From NCBI GenBank assembly GCA_022829145.1, contig CM040750.1, positions 6,936,755 to 7,000,754 of the forward strand: a DNA stretch of 64,000 nt. The letters are read 5' to 3'. This DNA comes from Albula goreensis. Lineage: Eukaryota; Chordata; Actinopteri; Albuliformes; Albulidae. Position numbers and translations under genes: made by a program. Of this stretch, positions 43,451-56,118 are shown one piece after another (the first letter of the stretch is position 1; each line of letters begins with the position of its first letter). A model generated the notes under the pieces. The model saw only the letters and a program-made list of their open reading frames with translations, made no database searches and had not been told where the DNA came from.

Positions 43451-45942
43451 ACATATACTAATAGACTTGGACAATCAAAAACTTTGGAAACAACTACCAG
43501 GCTCAATTCATCATTATGTAAGCTAAGTTCTATTAGGAATTCCTCCTTAGTTTGGGTCTGGAGACGGTAGACTACACTGACTGTTTGTATTTGGTTACTG
43601 TCACTGGAAAGCACTGAGACTGAATAAAGTAATCTGTTTATTTGTGCTCTTGAACATCAACACTGCTGGGAAAAGCTACTTGACCAGTCAACTTTTGGGA
43701 CCAGACATATCAGTCTTATTAGTTGTTTTGACTCGAACGTCTGTATAGTCAATAGAGACATGTCACTCATGAGAATCCTCCTATGGATGATCACCTCCTC
43801 CTGCTGAATATTCATTAAGAGGTGGGGCCAACACACATTGACTTTGTGGTGGTTCCTTTTCCCCAGTGAACTCAGCAGCACGTGTGGACCCCTGCTACTG
43901 ATATCCGAGGAAAATATTCCTGCAACAGAATCAAATCAGGAATGTGTTAAATGTGTGCTGCTCTGATAGATTTCTAAAGTTGAACCTGGCTAATAATGAA
44001 CAGCTCTATGACACTGATGATGTAAAACTTCAGAACACACAGGCCTGCAGAAGTTAAGGCTATAGTACAGTGTACTGTATTCAGTCCTAACTAACTGAAT
44101 GTTAAAACCTCTCAGTGATCAGATGCAACTCTGTCGACAAAACAGACATAACATGAAGCTGCAGTGAGAATGACCCTCGGGAGCTCAGGCCTTGCTGTTT
44201 GGCTGTTGCTAAGTAAACACTACATCGTGCTAAGCAGCAGATACAGCCAGCCATGAAGTCACAACACTACAGCACAATCAATGCCTCTCCGGCCTGGCTC
44301 CTTCTCTGTTTGATAAAACACTATGAGAGCAGTACATTTTGATTTGTCTACTTAACAGGTAGGCGTAACAGTGTCTTATCTATTTAGTTTTTCTGCTTTG
44401 ATTTGTTGGAGGAAAGGTTGAGAGTGAAGGCTACATTTGTCCTAGTGTATGGTCCCTGGCTGCTTGACCCAATTAGGAAACGCATTCATTGTAAATATAT
44501 CAGGTATAGCTTACAGTAATATGTTAGTGGAGCTGGGCACCATATAACTTTCCCATTACAATAACACCAGTTTTCACTTCTAGTTTTGTCTGTAAGAGAA
44601 GACAGTTTGGAGCAATAGAAACCATCTGTTCGGCTGCAGGAGTGCTGCTCTCTCACTGGAAGTGAATCCTGGCTGGAATCCTGGAGCTCTCAGGGTTTGG
44701 GGGAAAACCTGCGACACCCTCTGGCCTCCGCCACACTGTACTCTTCATGGCTGGAGTTCCAGGTGATTTGTGTTCGGTTCTCCTGCTCATTCCCACACAT
44801 GAACCAGGACCCCTAAACTCACATGTCAGGAAGGACCAGTTTGCTGATAGCGGATAATTGCAAGTGAGAATGAGTTTACTGATTGGCTGGTCCCCATGTT
44901 GCAGATCATCACTGAGTTACATATATTTTCACAATAAGAAATATATTGTTATAAGAACAGTAGCCTCTACAATAATGTATGTGCACAGTGTCAAACTAAA
45001 GACAAAATGTTTTTGCATCAGTTTGTCCAGCCCATTCTTCAACCCAAATATAATATTAATGTATCATCTTCTCATTATTTTTTTTTTTATAAATGAATTA
45101 TAAAAATGCTTAAGGAAAAAGTAGACTGTGAATCACACGCATAACCATAACACTACATAAAGTCAAACAACTGACAACTGAAACATTTCCAGAAACCGTA
45201 TTATGTAGAAGAGAACAATTTGTCAAGTTAAAACATGGAGAATGTTCTCAGAATTGTTAGCATTTTGTCAAAAGTTTCAAAATTTGTTTCGAAAGCTATG
45301 ACTGAATCCTGACCAGTTGCCATATTTTTCATATTGAAGTCAGACACGGAAAGAAAAGGAAATCTGTTTTGGAGACAAAGACCCACAGATTTTTCTCAAT
45401 GGCTCTCAAAGGGCCGCATTGTGTGAATGACCACAAAGCAGAGGCACTTCCTACTCCTCAACTCATTTTTCACTCCTGTTTCAAATGGGCCTTTTAGGTC
45501 TACATGTGAATGGTTTGAGTTTGGAATATGGCTCTTAATCAGAGCGAAGGACTCTGTCCCTGAAGAGTACAGACATTTTAATGTGCTGCTTAGCAGAGAA
45601 CATCGCTTCCCATCGGGGTGATGGATGTTCGGCCCCTCCAACCCCAACTGTGCTCTCTCATCCCGGCTGAGCGCGAAGCGTATCGCCTTTCCTCTCCACT
45701 CCTCGTGTTCCTTGCTTTCCCTGCTCTCATCAACCTCCTCCATGGTCTTACATCACCATGTAAATTAGTGTGTGCAGGTTTGAGTGCTCAGCAAAATCAG
45801 AGCGCACATTTTTGAGCGACAAATGTTGGTCTGTGAAAGCTAATTTCTATCTCTTACCATCTCCCACATGCTGAGATTCATGAGCAGTTGCATGAGCACA
45901 GAATGGGCACTCCTTGCTTGGGATTGCTGTCTGTGAGCTTTC
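43451..45942. other. Single-copy DNA, no gene recognised
   Basis: AT-rich overall, with a T-run at about 45080-45090. A more balanced stretch at 45390-45780 has a 115-codon minus-strand frame of unknown family. It could be a conserved non-coding element. Nothing else stands out. Confidence 0.42.
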
Positions 45943-46574
45943 TGTGCATACCTCATACGCTCTCAGTGCGTACCTGGCGGGGTACCATGTGTGTGCACTC
46001 TCAGTGCGTACCTGACTGAGTACCATGTGTGTGCGCTCTCAGTGCATAGCTGACTGGGTACCATGTGCAACCTCACAGTGCGTACCTCAAGTGCTCTCAG
46101 TGTGTACCTGACTGGGTACCATGTGTGTGCGCTGTCAGTGCATACAGGACAGGGTACCATGTGTGTGCGCTCTCAGTGCGTACCTGACTGGGTACCGTAT
46201 GTGTGCTCTCAGTGCGTACCTGACTGGGTACTGTGTGTATGAGCTCTCAGTGCATACCTGACTGGGTACCATGTGTGTGCGCTCTCAGTGCGTACCTGAC
46301 TGGGTACCGTGTGTGTGCTCTCAGTGCGTGCTTGACTGGGTACCACGTGTGTGTGCTCTCAGTGTGTACCTAACTGGGTACCGTGTGTATGAGCTCTCAG
46401 TGCATACCTGACTGGGTACCATGTGTTTGCGCACTCTCAGTGCGTACCTGACTGGTTACCATGTGTGTGTGCTCTCAGTGTGCACCTCACCGGGTACCAT
46501 GCATGTCTGCTCTCAGTGCGTACCTGAGTGGGTACCATGTGTGTGCGCTCTCAGTGTGTACCTGACCAGGTATA
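45943..46574. repeat. 38-bp minisatellite, about 16 copies
   Basis: Units of about 36-40 bp contain GCTCTCAGTGCGTACCTGAC, TGGGTACCATGTGTGTG and CG. Most copies hold a GGTACC hexamer. Length differences lie in the GTGTG segment. CpG sites in GTGCGTACC often read GTGTGTACC or GTGCATACC. A 65-codon minus-strand frame at 45963-46160 is repeat-driven. Confidence 0.94.
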
Positions 46575-47350
46575 GTAAGCTGTGTGTGTTTTATATATAG
46601 ACGTTGTCAGAAAATGGAAACACTAAATTAAAATGCAGTCTCCTCATGTCTTTCAAAGTAATAACAATAATAATTATGATATTTTCTATGAGAGATTTTT
46701 AAAAGGGTTCAAACAGAAATTCAAGTGGCAGAGTTATTCAATATGTCAAGTGGTGTCAAATCATTATGACATTTACCAATGAAAAAAACTATATCAGGAG
46801 CTGAGAGCAGTGGTCACAAGTCAGATTTTCCCACAGAGATAGTCAGACACTTCACAGAGTATCAGGACAATCAAAAACCACAAACAGCCACAAAAACCCC
46901 AGCACATCCTCTGAATAATTAGCCTAAACCTTTGCCAAGTGTTTGCGCACATTTGGCTTGCTGAAAGTGAGTCTTTACAAAATGGCAGTAGATCTTTGTG
47001 GTTGTGAATGAGTCTGACTATCATAGTGCTTCTGTAGTGGAAATGCCATTTTGAGCCCTGATGGTGATATGGGCCAATGTAATATTGCCTTTGCTTTGTT
47101 AAATTATCCTCATTTGCTAAGTGAAACACTTCAGTCCAGGTATCTCACCTGTGGGCTCTATTAGGGTGCCTAAAGCATTATGGGCAAATGCACTGTGTAC
47201 CCTTCCCACCTCACTCATCGTGTGGCACCTCCTGTCAGTGCATCTAACTGTGCAGGTTAAGCTCATTCTCCACCTCTCACCTGTCTTGACACGGCTGCCC
47301 CCTGCTGGGCTACCAACACCACTTTCAGTTGCAGCACAGATACCTCCATA
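46575..47350. other. Single-copy spacer, no gene recognised
   Basis: AT-rich then balanced sequence. A 102-codon minus-strand frame (46821-47129) and a 94-codon one (47117-47401) match no family. Confidence 0.42.
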
Positions 47351-47510
47351 GAGGTTCCATATCACACTAGCATGGGTGTCCTTAGAGGACCGAGGTCCCA
47401 TATCAGACTAGCATGGGCAAAAGTAGAGAACTGAGGTTCCATATCAGACTAGCATTGGTGAACTTAGAGAACCGAGGTTCCATATTAGACTAGCATGGAT
47501 GAACTTAGAG
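47351..47510. repeat. 41-bp tandem repeat, left part (about 4 copies)
   Basis: Units of about 41 bp contain GAGGTTCCATATCAGACTAG, CATGGGTGAA and CTTAGAGAACC. The array continues after the hAT element at 47717. The last eight bases, ACTTAGAG (47503-47510), form the left copy of that element's target duplication. Confidence 0.9.
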
Positions 47511-47716
47511 CAGGGGTATCAAACTCCAGTCCTGGAGGGCCACAGTGTTTGCGGGTTTTTGTTCTTTCCTTTCGATTGGCAGCCATATTAGGCCTTGGAA
47601 ACCAGGTGTGTGGACTCATTAGCCAACCAGTGATTTTAATTAATTAATTAAGTGCTAAAACACACCAAAAACCAGCTACCACTGTGGCCCTCCAGGACTG
47701 GAGTTTGACACCCCTG
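47511..47716. mobile_element. Non-autonomous hAT element (206-bp MITE)
   Basis: The left end CAGGGGTATCAAACTCCAGT and the right end ACTGGAGTTTGACACCCCTG form terminal inverted repeats differing at about one position. The complementarity extends inward (CCTGGAGGGCCACAGTG versus CACTGTGGCCCTCCAGG). A perfect 8-bp direct duplication ACTTAGAG flanks it (47503-47510 and 47717-47724). CAGRG ends plus an 8-bp duplication are diagnostic of the hAT superfamily. There is no coding sequence, so it would have been mobilised in trans. The family belongs to the widespread vertebrate miniature hAT type. The intact ends suggest a fairly young copy. Confidence 0.93.
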
Positions 47717-47820
47717 ACTTAGAGAACCGAGGTTCCATATCAGTCTAGCATGGGTGAACTTAGAGAACTGAGGTTCCATATCAGTCTAGCATGGGTGAAT
47801 TTAGAGAACCAAGGTTCCAT
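47717..47820. repeat. 41-bp tandem repeat, right part (about 2.5 copies)
   Basis: Resumption of the 47351-47510 array in the same phase: ACTTAGAGAACCGAGGTTCC follows directly on the element. Removing the element and one ACTTAGAG restores an uninterrupted unit. The array ends near 47820. Confidence 0.9.
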
Positions 47821-49511
47821 AAAAAACCAAGGAATTTTTAGTTATATAAGAATTTTTAAATGTTATAAAATGGGGAATTCGTTACTCTTAAGATTGTTGG
47901 AAGAAGTGTTTGGTTGCCTAATGGTTAAAGTAATGGGTTGCTCACACTGCTTTTGGCCCTGGAGAATTAGATACACTTCTTTGCATGTTTTGGCTTCATC
48001 GATGTTTTATAAAAACAAATCGTATTTCCTTGAAAGAGTTTCTGAGTAGCGCAGTTACACAATCATCAAAGACGCACACATGCACACACACATATCTTGG
48101 TTACAAATCAACAAATTTTCTAGACCTTAAACGATAAACAAGTCAACGCCTTACAGACGTCTGTAATGTCCCCTGGTTAGGAAACACCTAGTAACGTGCG
48201 TCTGTGACTCGTCTTCCCTGGAAGGAATCGTTTGAGAGACAGGCCGTTTGCCAAACACGGCATAAAAATAAAGGACGCCTGGTCTGCAGAGGCCTTCACT
48301 GGATGGAGCTCCTGAACATGGAGGAGTGGACAGCAAAAACACTCCGCTTTCCAAGAACACTGAAAATGGAGCGAAACCAACTCAACCTTTGTGTCAGATC
48401 GCTGTCAAGACCATCATCTGCACCCGGCTTCTGGTGCAATAAAGCCTTTGTGCTTTTCGCTTTTGTAAATCACTGTGGATCTGAGCATTTGCTAAATACT
48501 TAAACAGACCGAAATACCACTGCCGCAAAGCTTTCAATGGGTACAGTAACCAGTTAAAGCTTCCACAAATTGTTTAAAACAATACATTTGTAATCACATT
48601 TTCGTAGCTTTCTTTGTTTTCTCCAGCTCTGAAATGCTTCCTCCCGAACAGGCACTGTCCTGGGTCAGTCTTGGGATGCAGGCCACTCGGAGGGGAAGCA
48701 GCTGTGACTTTGACTCTCAGACTGAGCTGTGCAGACACTCATCTTCAGCACAATGTTTCTGAAGATGCAGAAACAAGCAGACTGCACAGGCCAACTGCGC
48801 AGGCACACCGCACAGGCAGTCAGCACAGTTTGACACAGGCACACGGACAGCTGGAACTCTTTACCTGGGCAACCCAGTGGTCACTAATATACTGCCACCA
48901 TGCAAACACACAGAACAATCCCATGAAACACATGCCTGGACAGTAGTATGGCAAAAACATTAAACACATGCATGGACATTAGTGTGCCAAGTGTTGAGTT
49001 TTTGATACCAGACTTAATAATGAATGTATTTCCCTGATGTCTGTGATGATCCTTGAAACCCACAGGGACAGCAATGAGCTACGGTGCAGTCTGCCGATTA
49101 GTGAAGAGTCAAAGAAATGAACAGCAGCTTCGTGTGTATGTAAAAGTAGTGCCGGTAACTAGGGGAAAATGTGTAAAAATCACAGTCATGGAGATTTTAG
49201 GGCTGGTTTTAGTCACTACCTACACCGTTACTCCCCAAGGGGCCATTTGCTTTGTCTCAGCCTGAAAGAAAGGACTGTTGTTCAGAAGTACTCAATCCCC
49301 CTGTGCTGGACTGCTGGAAAAGCCCTGTGAACAGCAATGGGTTTATATGGCTGCCATGAGATTATTATCTTACTGAACGATCTTGTTCCATTTTTAGGAT
49401 TCAAGGGAAGCCAAATACAACACGCTTTTAAAAGCTGATCACGGTTCTTTTTCTCCTGTCGTGCTGCTGAGCCCTAGGCCAGAAATGAGAGCAGACACAT
49501 GCTACTGTATC

Positions 49512-49567
49512 TGTAATCATGCAAAAATACACAAGCACTTGTAATTATGCAAAAATACACAAGCACT
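49512..49567. repeat. 28-bp tandem duplication (2 copies)
   Basis: Two adjacent copies of a 28-bp unit with TGTAATCATGCAAAAATAC and ACAAGCACT. They differ at one base (TGTAATTATG in the second). Confidence 0.88.
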
Positions 49568-52379
49568 TTATTGTAATGTCAAAGTTTTAACATAGCCAGA
49601 ACCTGGTTGACTCGGGTCATCACAGTCTTCAAGAAATAAACGAAATTAATGGAGTGTAGCAAGTTGAACCAAGCTTGGAATAACAAACCAAGTAATGAAT
49701 GGGAGTTAGCCTCGTTCGGGCTGAACACAGGTAATTCCCCGCCTTTTGACAGCCCATTTGAGGGGGTCAGGGCTGGCGGTCTGAAAGGCCAAAGGAGCAG
49801 GACAAGCTTTCCCGTCGTAAAACATGGATACATCCGGACACACTCACCGTGAGGAGCGTCATATACATTATTAACCATGATTACTGAGTGTCTCAGTGGG
49901 GGGTCACAGAATTTACCAGCCACCTAAACTGCTTATTTAAAGGCTTATTTATACAGAGTGACAACTGCACTCTGTATAATATGACTGTCTTCTCCCTCTC
50001 CTCTTGGAGGTGTCCCTCCCCAGGAGGAAGGCTGCACTCATTAGGAGGGTGAGAAATTTACCCTAGCATGGGTGCCTTTGGTTGTGTACAGGAATGTTCA
50101 CCTGATACGTTACTGATAAACCGAGTGTGATAGATTTTTTGTTGTGATCTAAGCTCATACTAACTGTTTGAGCTTCGAGCTGATAATGTTAACATAGCAT
50201 GGCGGCTGAGAAATTACAATATTATAGCAATTATTCAAATTGGTACTGTTTTGAAAGATACTCAACCTTTAGTAGTCATAAGTTGTGCTTGGTAGATAAA
50301 ATATGGTGTTGTTGTTCCCCTATTTCATTCTTATCATTGGATAGCAGTAAAGTTGGTGAAACTACTCTGGTTATAACTAGCTCTCTGTCATTAGCTTCAT
50401 ATGATTAGTGTGGTTAGCTAATGCTAGTTGTTCTTAGCTCTGTGAGTTTGCTGTATTATATCTCAGCTAATGAACTACCCAGTTAGTTTCTGTATAGAAT
50501 GAGACAAATATTCATGGAAACGTTTGTGAGACAGATTGAGTTTAGAACATACACTGAAGTGGCTGCCTTAGCTACGTATCTAACCAGGTAGCTAACCATA
50601 AAATCAAATGTACAGTTTTATGATTTTGCTATTTATGATAAGCAGTCAGTGTGGCAGTGAGGCTGAACTGAAACCAGGCCATACGACAGCTCATTGTCCC
50701 ATGCAGCAGTGCCTCAATGTGATGTTGTCCTCAAGAGGGTCCTTATTTTGTATTTTACAAATGAGACCAAAAGGCTGGCATGCGAAGTTCAGCTCAGCAT
50801 CAGATCAGAAGTTCAACTGGTCAGCAACTGACAGATGAGTGTAACATCCCGAGCGTATTGGATATCAATGAGTACGCTTCTTCAGCCCTGAGAGCGCAGA
50901 AAGGAAATGGACACAGCTATCAGACAGCAACACAGATGGTCACATACTCATATGCCTGGCCTGAATAATTCCTCTGTAGATTGTAATAGCACTGCATTAA
51001 TCATTCTTAAAAGACTTCCTGCAGTGCAAGGAAACCAAGCCATCGAGTGGACAGAATATCAGTCTCTCCTTGCAGACATGGAAGCCGCGGTCCGTCTTAC
51101 TGTGTGGTCTGCCCGATGAGCCCTCCGTGTTCCCAGCTGACCGGGCACAGACTCCGTCTGTAACATGCATTGCTGTGTCTCTCACATGCGTGTAAACCAG
51201 AGTCAGCAGCGGTGCGGCGAAACAACAGCACAAGCAGTACAAACTGCTATAACAATCATTGCGAGTTTGAATCCCACTGGTGCTGATGATGTTCGGACAA
51301 AGCGCACTGGACTTCATTACACAGCTGTCTGGGTCCAGGATAGCCCGCAATGTGAAAATGAGAGAGCTCACAGTGGCCCAGTATGAGCTTGTCTGTTCAT
51401 TTTGCTCCAAATATGGATTAAATCAGCCCGGGGTAAAGTAAGCCTACCTGCAAGTCTTCAGCATAAGGTCGGTAAATGACTTTTCACTGTTTCAGCTGAA
51501 GCAATGTTCCACGATGCTGGGTCTACAGGCATCGTGGAGCGTTATGGTGGCCAGGAGTGGAACTGTCCTCCATAAGGGGGGGCTGATGGGTTTCCACTCA
51601 TGATCAAGTGGTTTCGTTAACTCTGCCTTCCCGCTGAATCGGTGACGCTGTCTGTCACATAAACTGGATTTATTGCGCCTCGTCCTCTTTCTTAACTGCT
51701 ATGCTGTGCGCTCCTTTGGTTCCTGCATGAAACATGTATCCGTAAAACTTGACCTCAGTCATTTTTTTCTGCTATTAGATGAAAAGCAGGGCCAAAAGGT
51801 CAGGCAGTGTCCAGCATGTTCGTCATATATGTGATGTATCGGGTAACCCAAACCTCACTGTGGAACAGGCCTGACCCACTGCTCTTTGTGCATGATAGAG
51901 CTGTCCAAGTCCTCATGTTCCAATGTCATAATAATGTATTACAAATGAAATGCTTGCAGCCATCTCGTATTATTTTAATATTCTGTCATATGATCTTGTA
52001 GTAACAAAACAGAAAACGTTTATAGGGGATATAACTCCTGTATAAACATGTGTTTCCACATACCTGACAATAAAACAACGTTCTCAAAGGTGTAAGTGAA
52101 ATCCATAACATAAACTTCATAAGGTATAAATGAATTAACGCAGACATTTTTGTTATAGCCACAACAGACTTAAACCGTCTTACCATCGTCACACTGTCAG
52201 TTTTTCTTCTGACCCTTTACGTCATAGATACTTGCCATGTGTACATGTTATATGTGCTCATAGCATGGTCATTAAGGTGTAATAACCAAAGCATGAAACG
52301 AGAGCATTACCAATTCTCAGTGATATTACCAAAGATGCATTAAAGATATACTGTAACGGTATTCTTGGCTGGAAATAGG

Positions 52380-52384
<5 letters not shown>

Positions 52385-52411
<27 letters not shown>
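52385..52411. repeat. (GT)n microsatellite
   Basis: About 13 uninterrupted GT dinucleotides, followed by a run of guanines. A length-variable marker in most vertebrates. Confidence 0.95.
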
Positions 52412-52762
52412 TGGGGGGTGTAAAGTGATGGGGCAGAGGAGACAGAAGGGTGTTTCCAGGCAGAAGGTCTAGACCACTGCGGGATAAAGGCTGATTATCC
52501 TGTCAACTGCATCAACTCCATGTGGGTTTGTTGGTGGTGTAAAATTGTTACAGTCATTAAATGATACAGTAAAATATTCTCTTCCCACCACTGGGGTTCA
52601 CCAGTTCCTGCTTAGAAATTGGTTAGCAATTAGCCTGCAGCCTAAAGTGTCAACGGCACAGTTTTTGCAGTTAATGTTATCGTAATGTTCCTGTAACAGT
52701 ACATTATAAAGTGGTAGTTTTTCCATGACTTATGGGTTTATACATCCCGGCCACATCATGTA

Positions 52763-52833
52763 CAGTACCAGACAAAAGTTTGGACACAATTTCCTTATTT
52801 ACTTGAATGAGAAAGTATGTCTGACTGGTCCTG
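52763..52833. mobile_element. 71-bp Tc1/mariner-type miniature with almost no interior
   Basis: The left end CAGTACCAGACAAAAGTTTG continues with GACACA and matches the terminal inverted repeat typical of fish Tc1-like elements. The right end, read in reverse, is CAGGACCAGTC followed by AGACATACTTTCTCATTC, the same terminal repeat with a short internal deletion. TA dinucleotides flank both sides (52761-52762 and 52834-52835), the expected target duplication. Only the two ends remain, nearly back to back. The assignment rests on terminal-repeat recognition; a degraded solo end is the alternative. Confidence 0.65.
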
Positions 52834-53689
52834 TATTTACATAAATATTCAATTCTCATTTGGCATTGGGGTTTGTATTATTTTCCTGGAAAATGCCCCA
52901 CAAAACACAATAACACATGTCTGTGATGTTGGGTTGGTGAAAATTAAAACCTTACACTGGTTCTAAATCCATTAAAAGGTCCTAATCCATTCTTGAATTG
53001 TGAATACAAAACTAAAGGTTTGCCATAGATGTCTTTCTTCACAGCAGGTAGCATGTGAAACACAACTAATATATCATACTTTGCGCAAAAAAGAGTCATT
53101 AGCTATTTACATGGTATTACCACTGTCTACATTTGAACACCTATTGCAAAGGGAGACAGCTAATGCTTGAGATGAAATCCTTTTTAACGTTTTATGGACA
53201 TACCTCTAAATAACCGCACTGCTAAATTAACACACTGATACATTATTTGCCATTATGCCATGCTGACCAATGGAGCCTTACTAATAACAACAAACACATT
53301 TTCTACAAATCATCAGCTCATGAATTTTCTGGTGGCATAGTCTACATGAATGACTGTTATGAATGCTTTGCTAACACATATATAACTTATTTATAACTTA
53401 TTTACTCATGTATTAACTCAGGCATTTGCTAATCTTAGTTCTAGAAATTTCTATTGTGAGGTGTTATGCTAATTAATGTTTCTAAGTGGAACATTTCCCT
53501 GCTGTTTTCTCCCATGTGACAGCTGTAGTAATAATGAGATCATTGCAAAGCCCCTTTAGAATGTGAAGCTGTGGCTTTTAATGCAGTTCAGATGCAGGGA
53601 TCGCCTGGCCTTCTCAGTCCCGACATCTGGACCCTACTGTGTAAGTAAATAAAGAGGAAATATCCTCTTACAAAGCTATATCAGAGAAA

Positions 53690-53970
53690 GAAAGGGGAGC
53701 CCATTGTTTCACACTATCCTGACCACATGTAGATTCAAACATGACCAGTGCCCAAATGGTGCTCCCCTTATGACTTGACCTGATAATAGTTACGTAACCC
53801 CCGTGCACCCCGCCCCCCAGCCTCTCCCGTCCGGCGCCCCTGAGAAGCGGTGATAAAGGGCCTTGTCCACGGGCTTCTGCAGGCCCTGTCAGTGAGAGTC
53901 TAAGTGGTCTCTGCAGAACTCTGAAAGCCAACACCGTCAGAACTCCGCTCCCTTTAATTTACGAGAGCGC
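53690..53970. promoter_or_regulatory. Possible conserved non-coding element
   Basis: Balanced, non-repetitive sequence with factor-like words: CCATTGTTTC (SOX-like), CCACATGTAG (E-box) and TAGTTACGTAACCC (bZIP-like palindrome TTACGTAA). An 88-codon minus-strand frame matches no protein I know. The regulatory reading is inference. Confidence 0.22.
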
Positions 53971-55364
53971 TCAGTCAGGGCCAGTTCCTGGGGGGCTGCT
54001 GGGGGCCCGGGGGTTGGGGGGGTCTGGCTTCTCGCTCTCCAGGCCCTCCGCCACGGCCACACCCCCTCATGGCCACACCTTCCCCCCCGTGGTTTCACTG
54101 AGATACGCACCGGGTGGGTGGGGGGTGGGTCCGGAGGGCTGGCTTCAGCCCGGACTGAAGGCTTTTGTGGGAGTGAAGTGGGGGGGCAGTGAAGAGCGTA
54201 GGGGCTTTAGTCTCCTGAGACACATTTGTAAGGCCAGCAGCAAGATGTAGGGGAAGTAGCAAGATGAAAGTAGCCTGGGTGTGTGCTGGGAAGGGGGGTG
54301 TGACATGCTTCCCCGTCTGAGGACCATCGGCCCTGACATTCACACCCCCAGTTCCTCCAGCTGAACCCCCCCCTTTGATGAATAGAGAAAGGTCTTAGTT
54401 AACACCCTGTGGAAACAAACTTCCAGTGCCTATTGTTTTCACAGTGCCGTCAGGGGACCTACAATAACATAGTTAAATATATCATCAGCTCTCAATTTGT
54501 GCAATTTATTCTGTCAATCGTTCTACCACTGCTCAAGTCTTTCTAGCAGGTAGAGTAATACTGAGAACCTTAGAAAATACTGATCAGTTTCTTAAGATTT
54601 TTAAAATCTCTTAAGTACTTTATTTACAGAACTACTTTCAAACTATGATTTATAGAGGACATGCATATAACTTTGCATATTATTGTAACAGTGGTTGTTA
54701 CAGTAACTACGTAGTTAATAGTGAGAGTTTTATGCTGAGATTGCTTCTAGATATGGCACCAGAATCCCCAGAGGTGAAGTAAGAAAAAAATCTGGCAGGG
54801 ACATAAATGAATCCCCTTGAAATAAGTGATGTGTTATATCGTAAGCGATTTGAAAAGCAGCCATTTTCGTAAACTGTAAACACTCACACTCTATCACCCA
54901 GTCTGTTGGATTTGGCTTCGTTCTCAGCTGTGTTCACAGAGGAAAAATTAAGTCTCCCTTTTCCCAGAAATAACATGCAAAAAGGTAAAAAAAAAAAAAA
55001 AAAAAACTGTGCGTCAGTAGAGCAGATCGTGATTCTTTCTGGCTTTCAGAAATGTGATTTAGCTTTTGTTCATTTTTGAGGTTAAATGGATAGAAGAGTT
55101 TTCAGATGCACATTTGAATGTGTCATTGAAGGCAGAATACGATCCATATTTTCCCCATTTCTCCTAAAGACATAAGAACGGTCTCATCGCAAATTTTGTG
55201 CTGTTACTGGTGCATGTAAGTCAAATATGCAGCTTTAATTTTACACAAAGTCACAAGTGAAATGCATCCTGTTGGCATCATCCAGAACTTCATGTAAAGG
55301 CTTTATTCTGACCCCTCCAGTGCCCCCCACTGTATATTCAAAATATTCAATTTACTATATAATA

Positions 55365-55535
55365 TAAGACCAAGCAAATTGCAAATTCTCACATCTGAGA
55401 ACATAGAACCATCAATTTTTTGGCATTTTCGGTTCAAAAATTACTTTAACGATTAATAAATTATGAAAATAATTGACAATTAATTTTCTTTAAATCAACT
55501 AATTGTTTAATCGACTAATCCATGCAGCTCTACTT
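55365..55535. mobile_element. Degraded teleost dispersed repeat fragment (hAT-like terminus)
   Basis: The sequence resembles a repeat common in fish genomes. It has CTCACATCTGAGAA, then TTTTGGCATTTT, an AT-rich core with ACGATTAAT and AATCGACTAATC words, and a terminal GCAGCTCTA. No matching opposite end or clear target duplication is visible, so this is a truncated or decayed copy. I recognise the pattern but cannot name the family with certainty. Confidence 0.45.
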
Positions 55536-56071
55536 TATAGCATTCAATTATAATTCTACTGTAACTTACTGTACTCTACTGTAAAGTGGTACTGATGTTA
55601 AAGTATTGACATGTGTTGATGTAATCACAGTTTTTTATGTTTTTGTATTCAGTGTCTCTGCCCTTTTCTTGCATGTATCAATCCTTCTAAAGGAATTTCC
55701 CTGAAAATTATCAATATAGATGATGTTCATTTTAATAATAATCATAACCCAGCACATTCCCATTTTAGTGACCCTTGTTGTAGAATAATAAACAGCAGTA
55801 TGGGGTCATTTCCATTCAAATGTGTTGCAGAATTGACTAAATATGAAGCAGACTGAATTAATTTTACTCCATAAAGTATGAGTTCCACCCCTATAAATTT
55901 AGTTGCCAGCAATCACTGGTCCTTATTTAAGCATAAAAAGGGTTTTAAAACATGCACCAATTTTCACACAAAGGGTGGGATCTGTCAGTTTTAAACTGAT
56001 GTAAGGGTGCAGTTCAATCTCTTACTCACATTTGCTGTTTCCTGCCAGTGAAGAAGCCACTTTGCATGATG

Positions 56072-56118
56072 TCTGCTCATATATATTATATATTATATTA
56101 TAATAATATATGAGCAGA
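56072..56118. repeat. AT-rich inverted repeat (hairpin/cruciform)
   Basis: Perfect 13-bp arms TCTGCTCATATAT (56072-56084) and ATATATGAGCAGA (56106-56118) flank a 21-bp AT-only loop rich in TATTA. There is no TA or longer target duplication that would make it a clear transposon. Confidence 0.8.

Larger units (their letters stand above)
47821..52762. other. Long single-copy stretch, no gene recognised
   Basis: Mostly AT-rich with balanced islands at 48180-48500, 48600-48900 and 51050-51420. A 69-codon frame at 50199 starts with a good ATG context (AGCATGGCGGCTGAG) but its product matches nothing I know and no splice structure is evident. Frames of 99-137 codons elsewhere are likewise unrecognised. 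A (GT)n microsatellite and a 28-bp duplication are listed separately. Confidence 0.4.

Noticed and set aside
50199-50408. Possible first exon starting MAAEK with a good start context
   Set aside because: No promoter features, splice donor in frame or family similarity. Downstream residues are low-complexity Ser/Tyr/Cys typical of AT-rich noncoding DNA.
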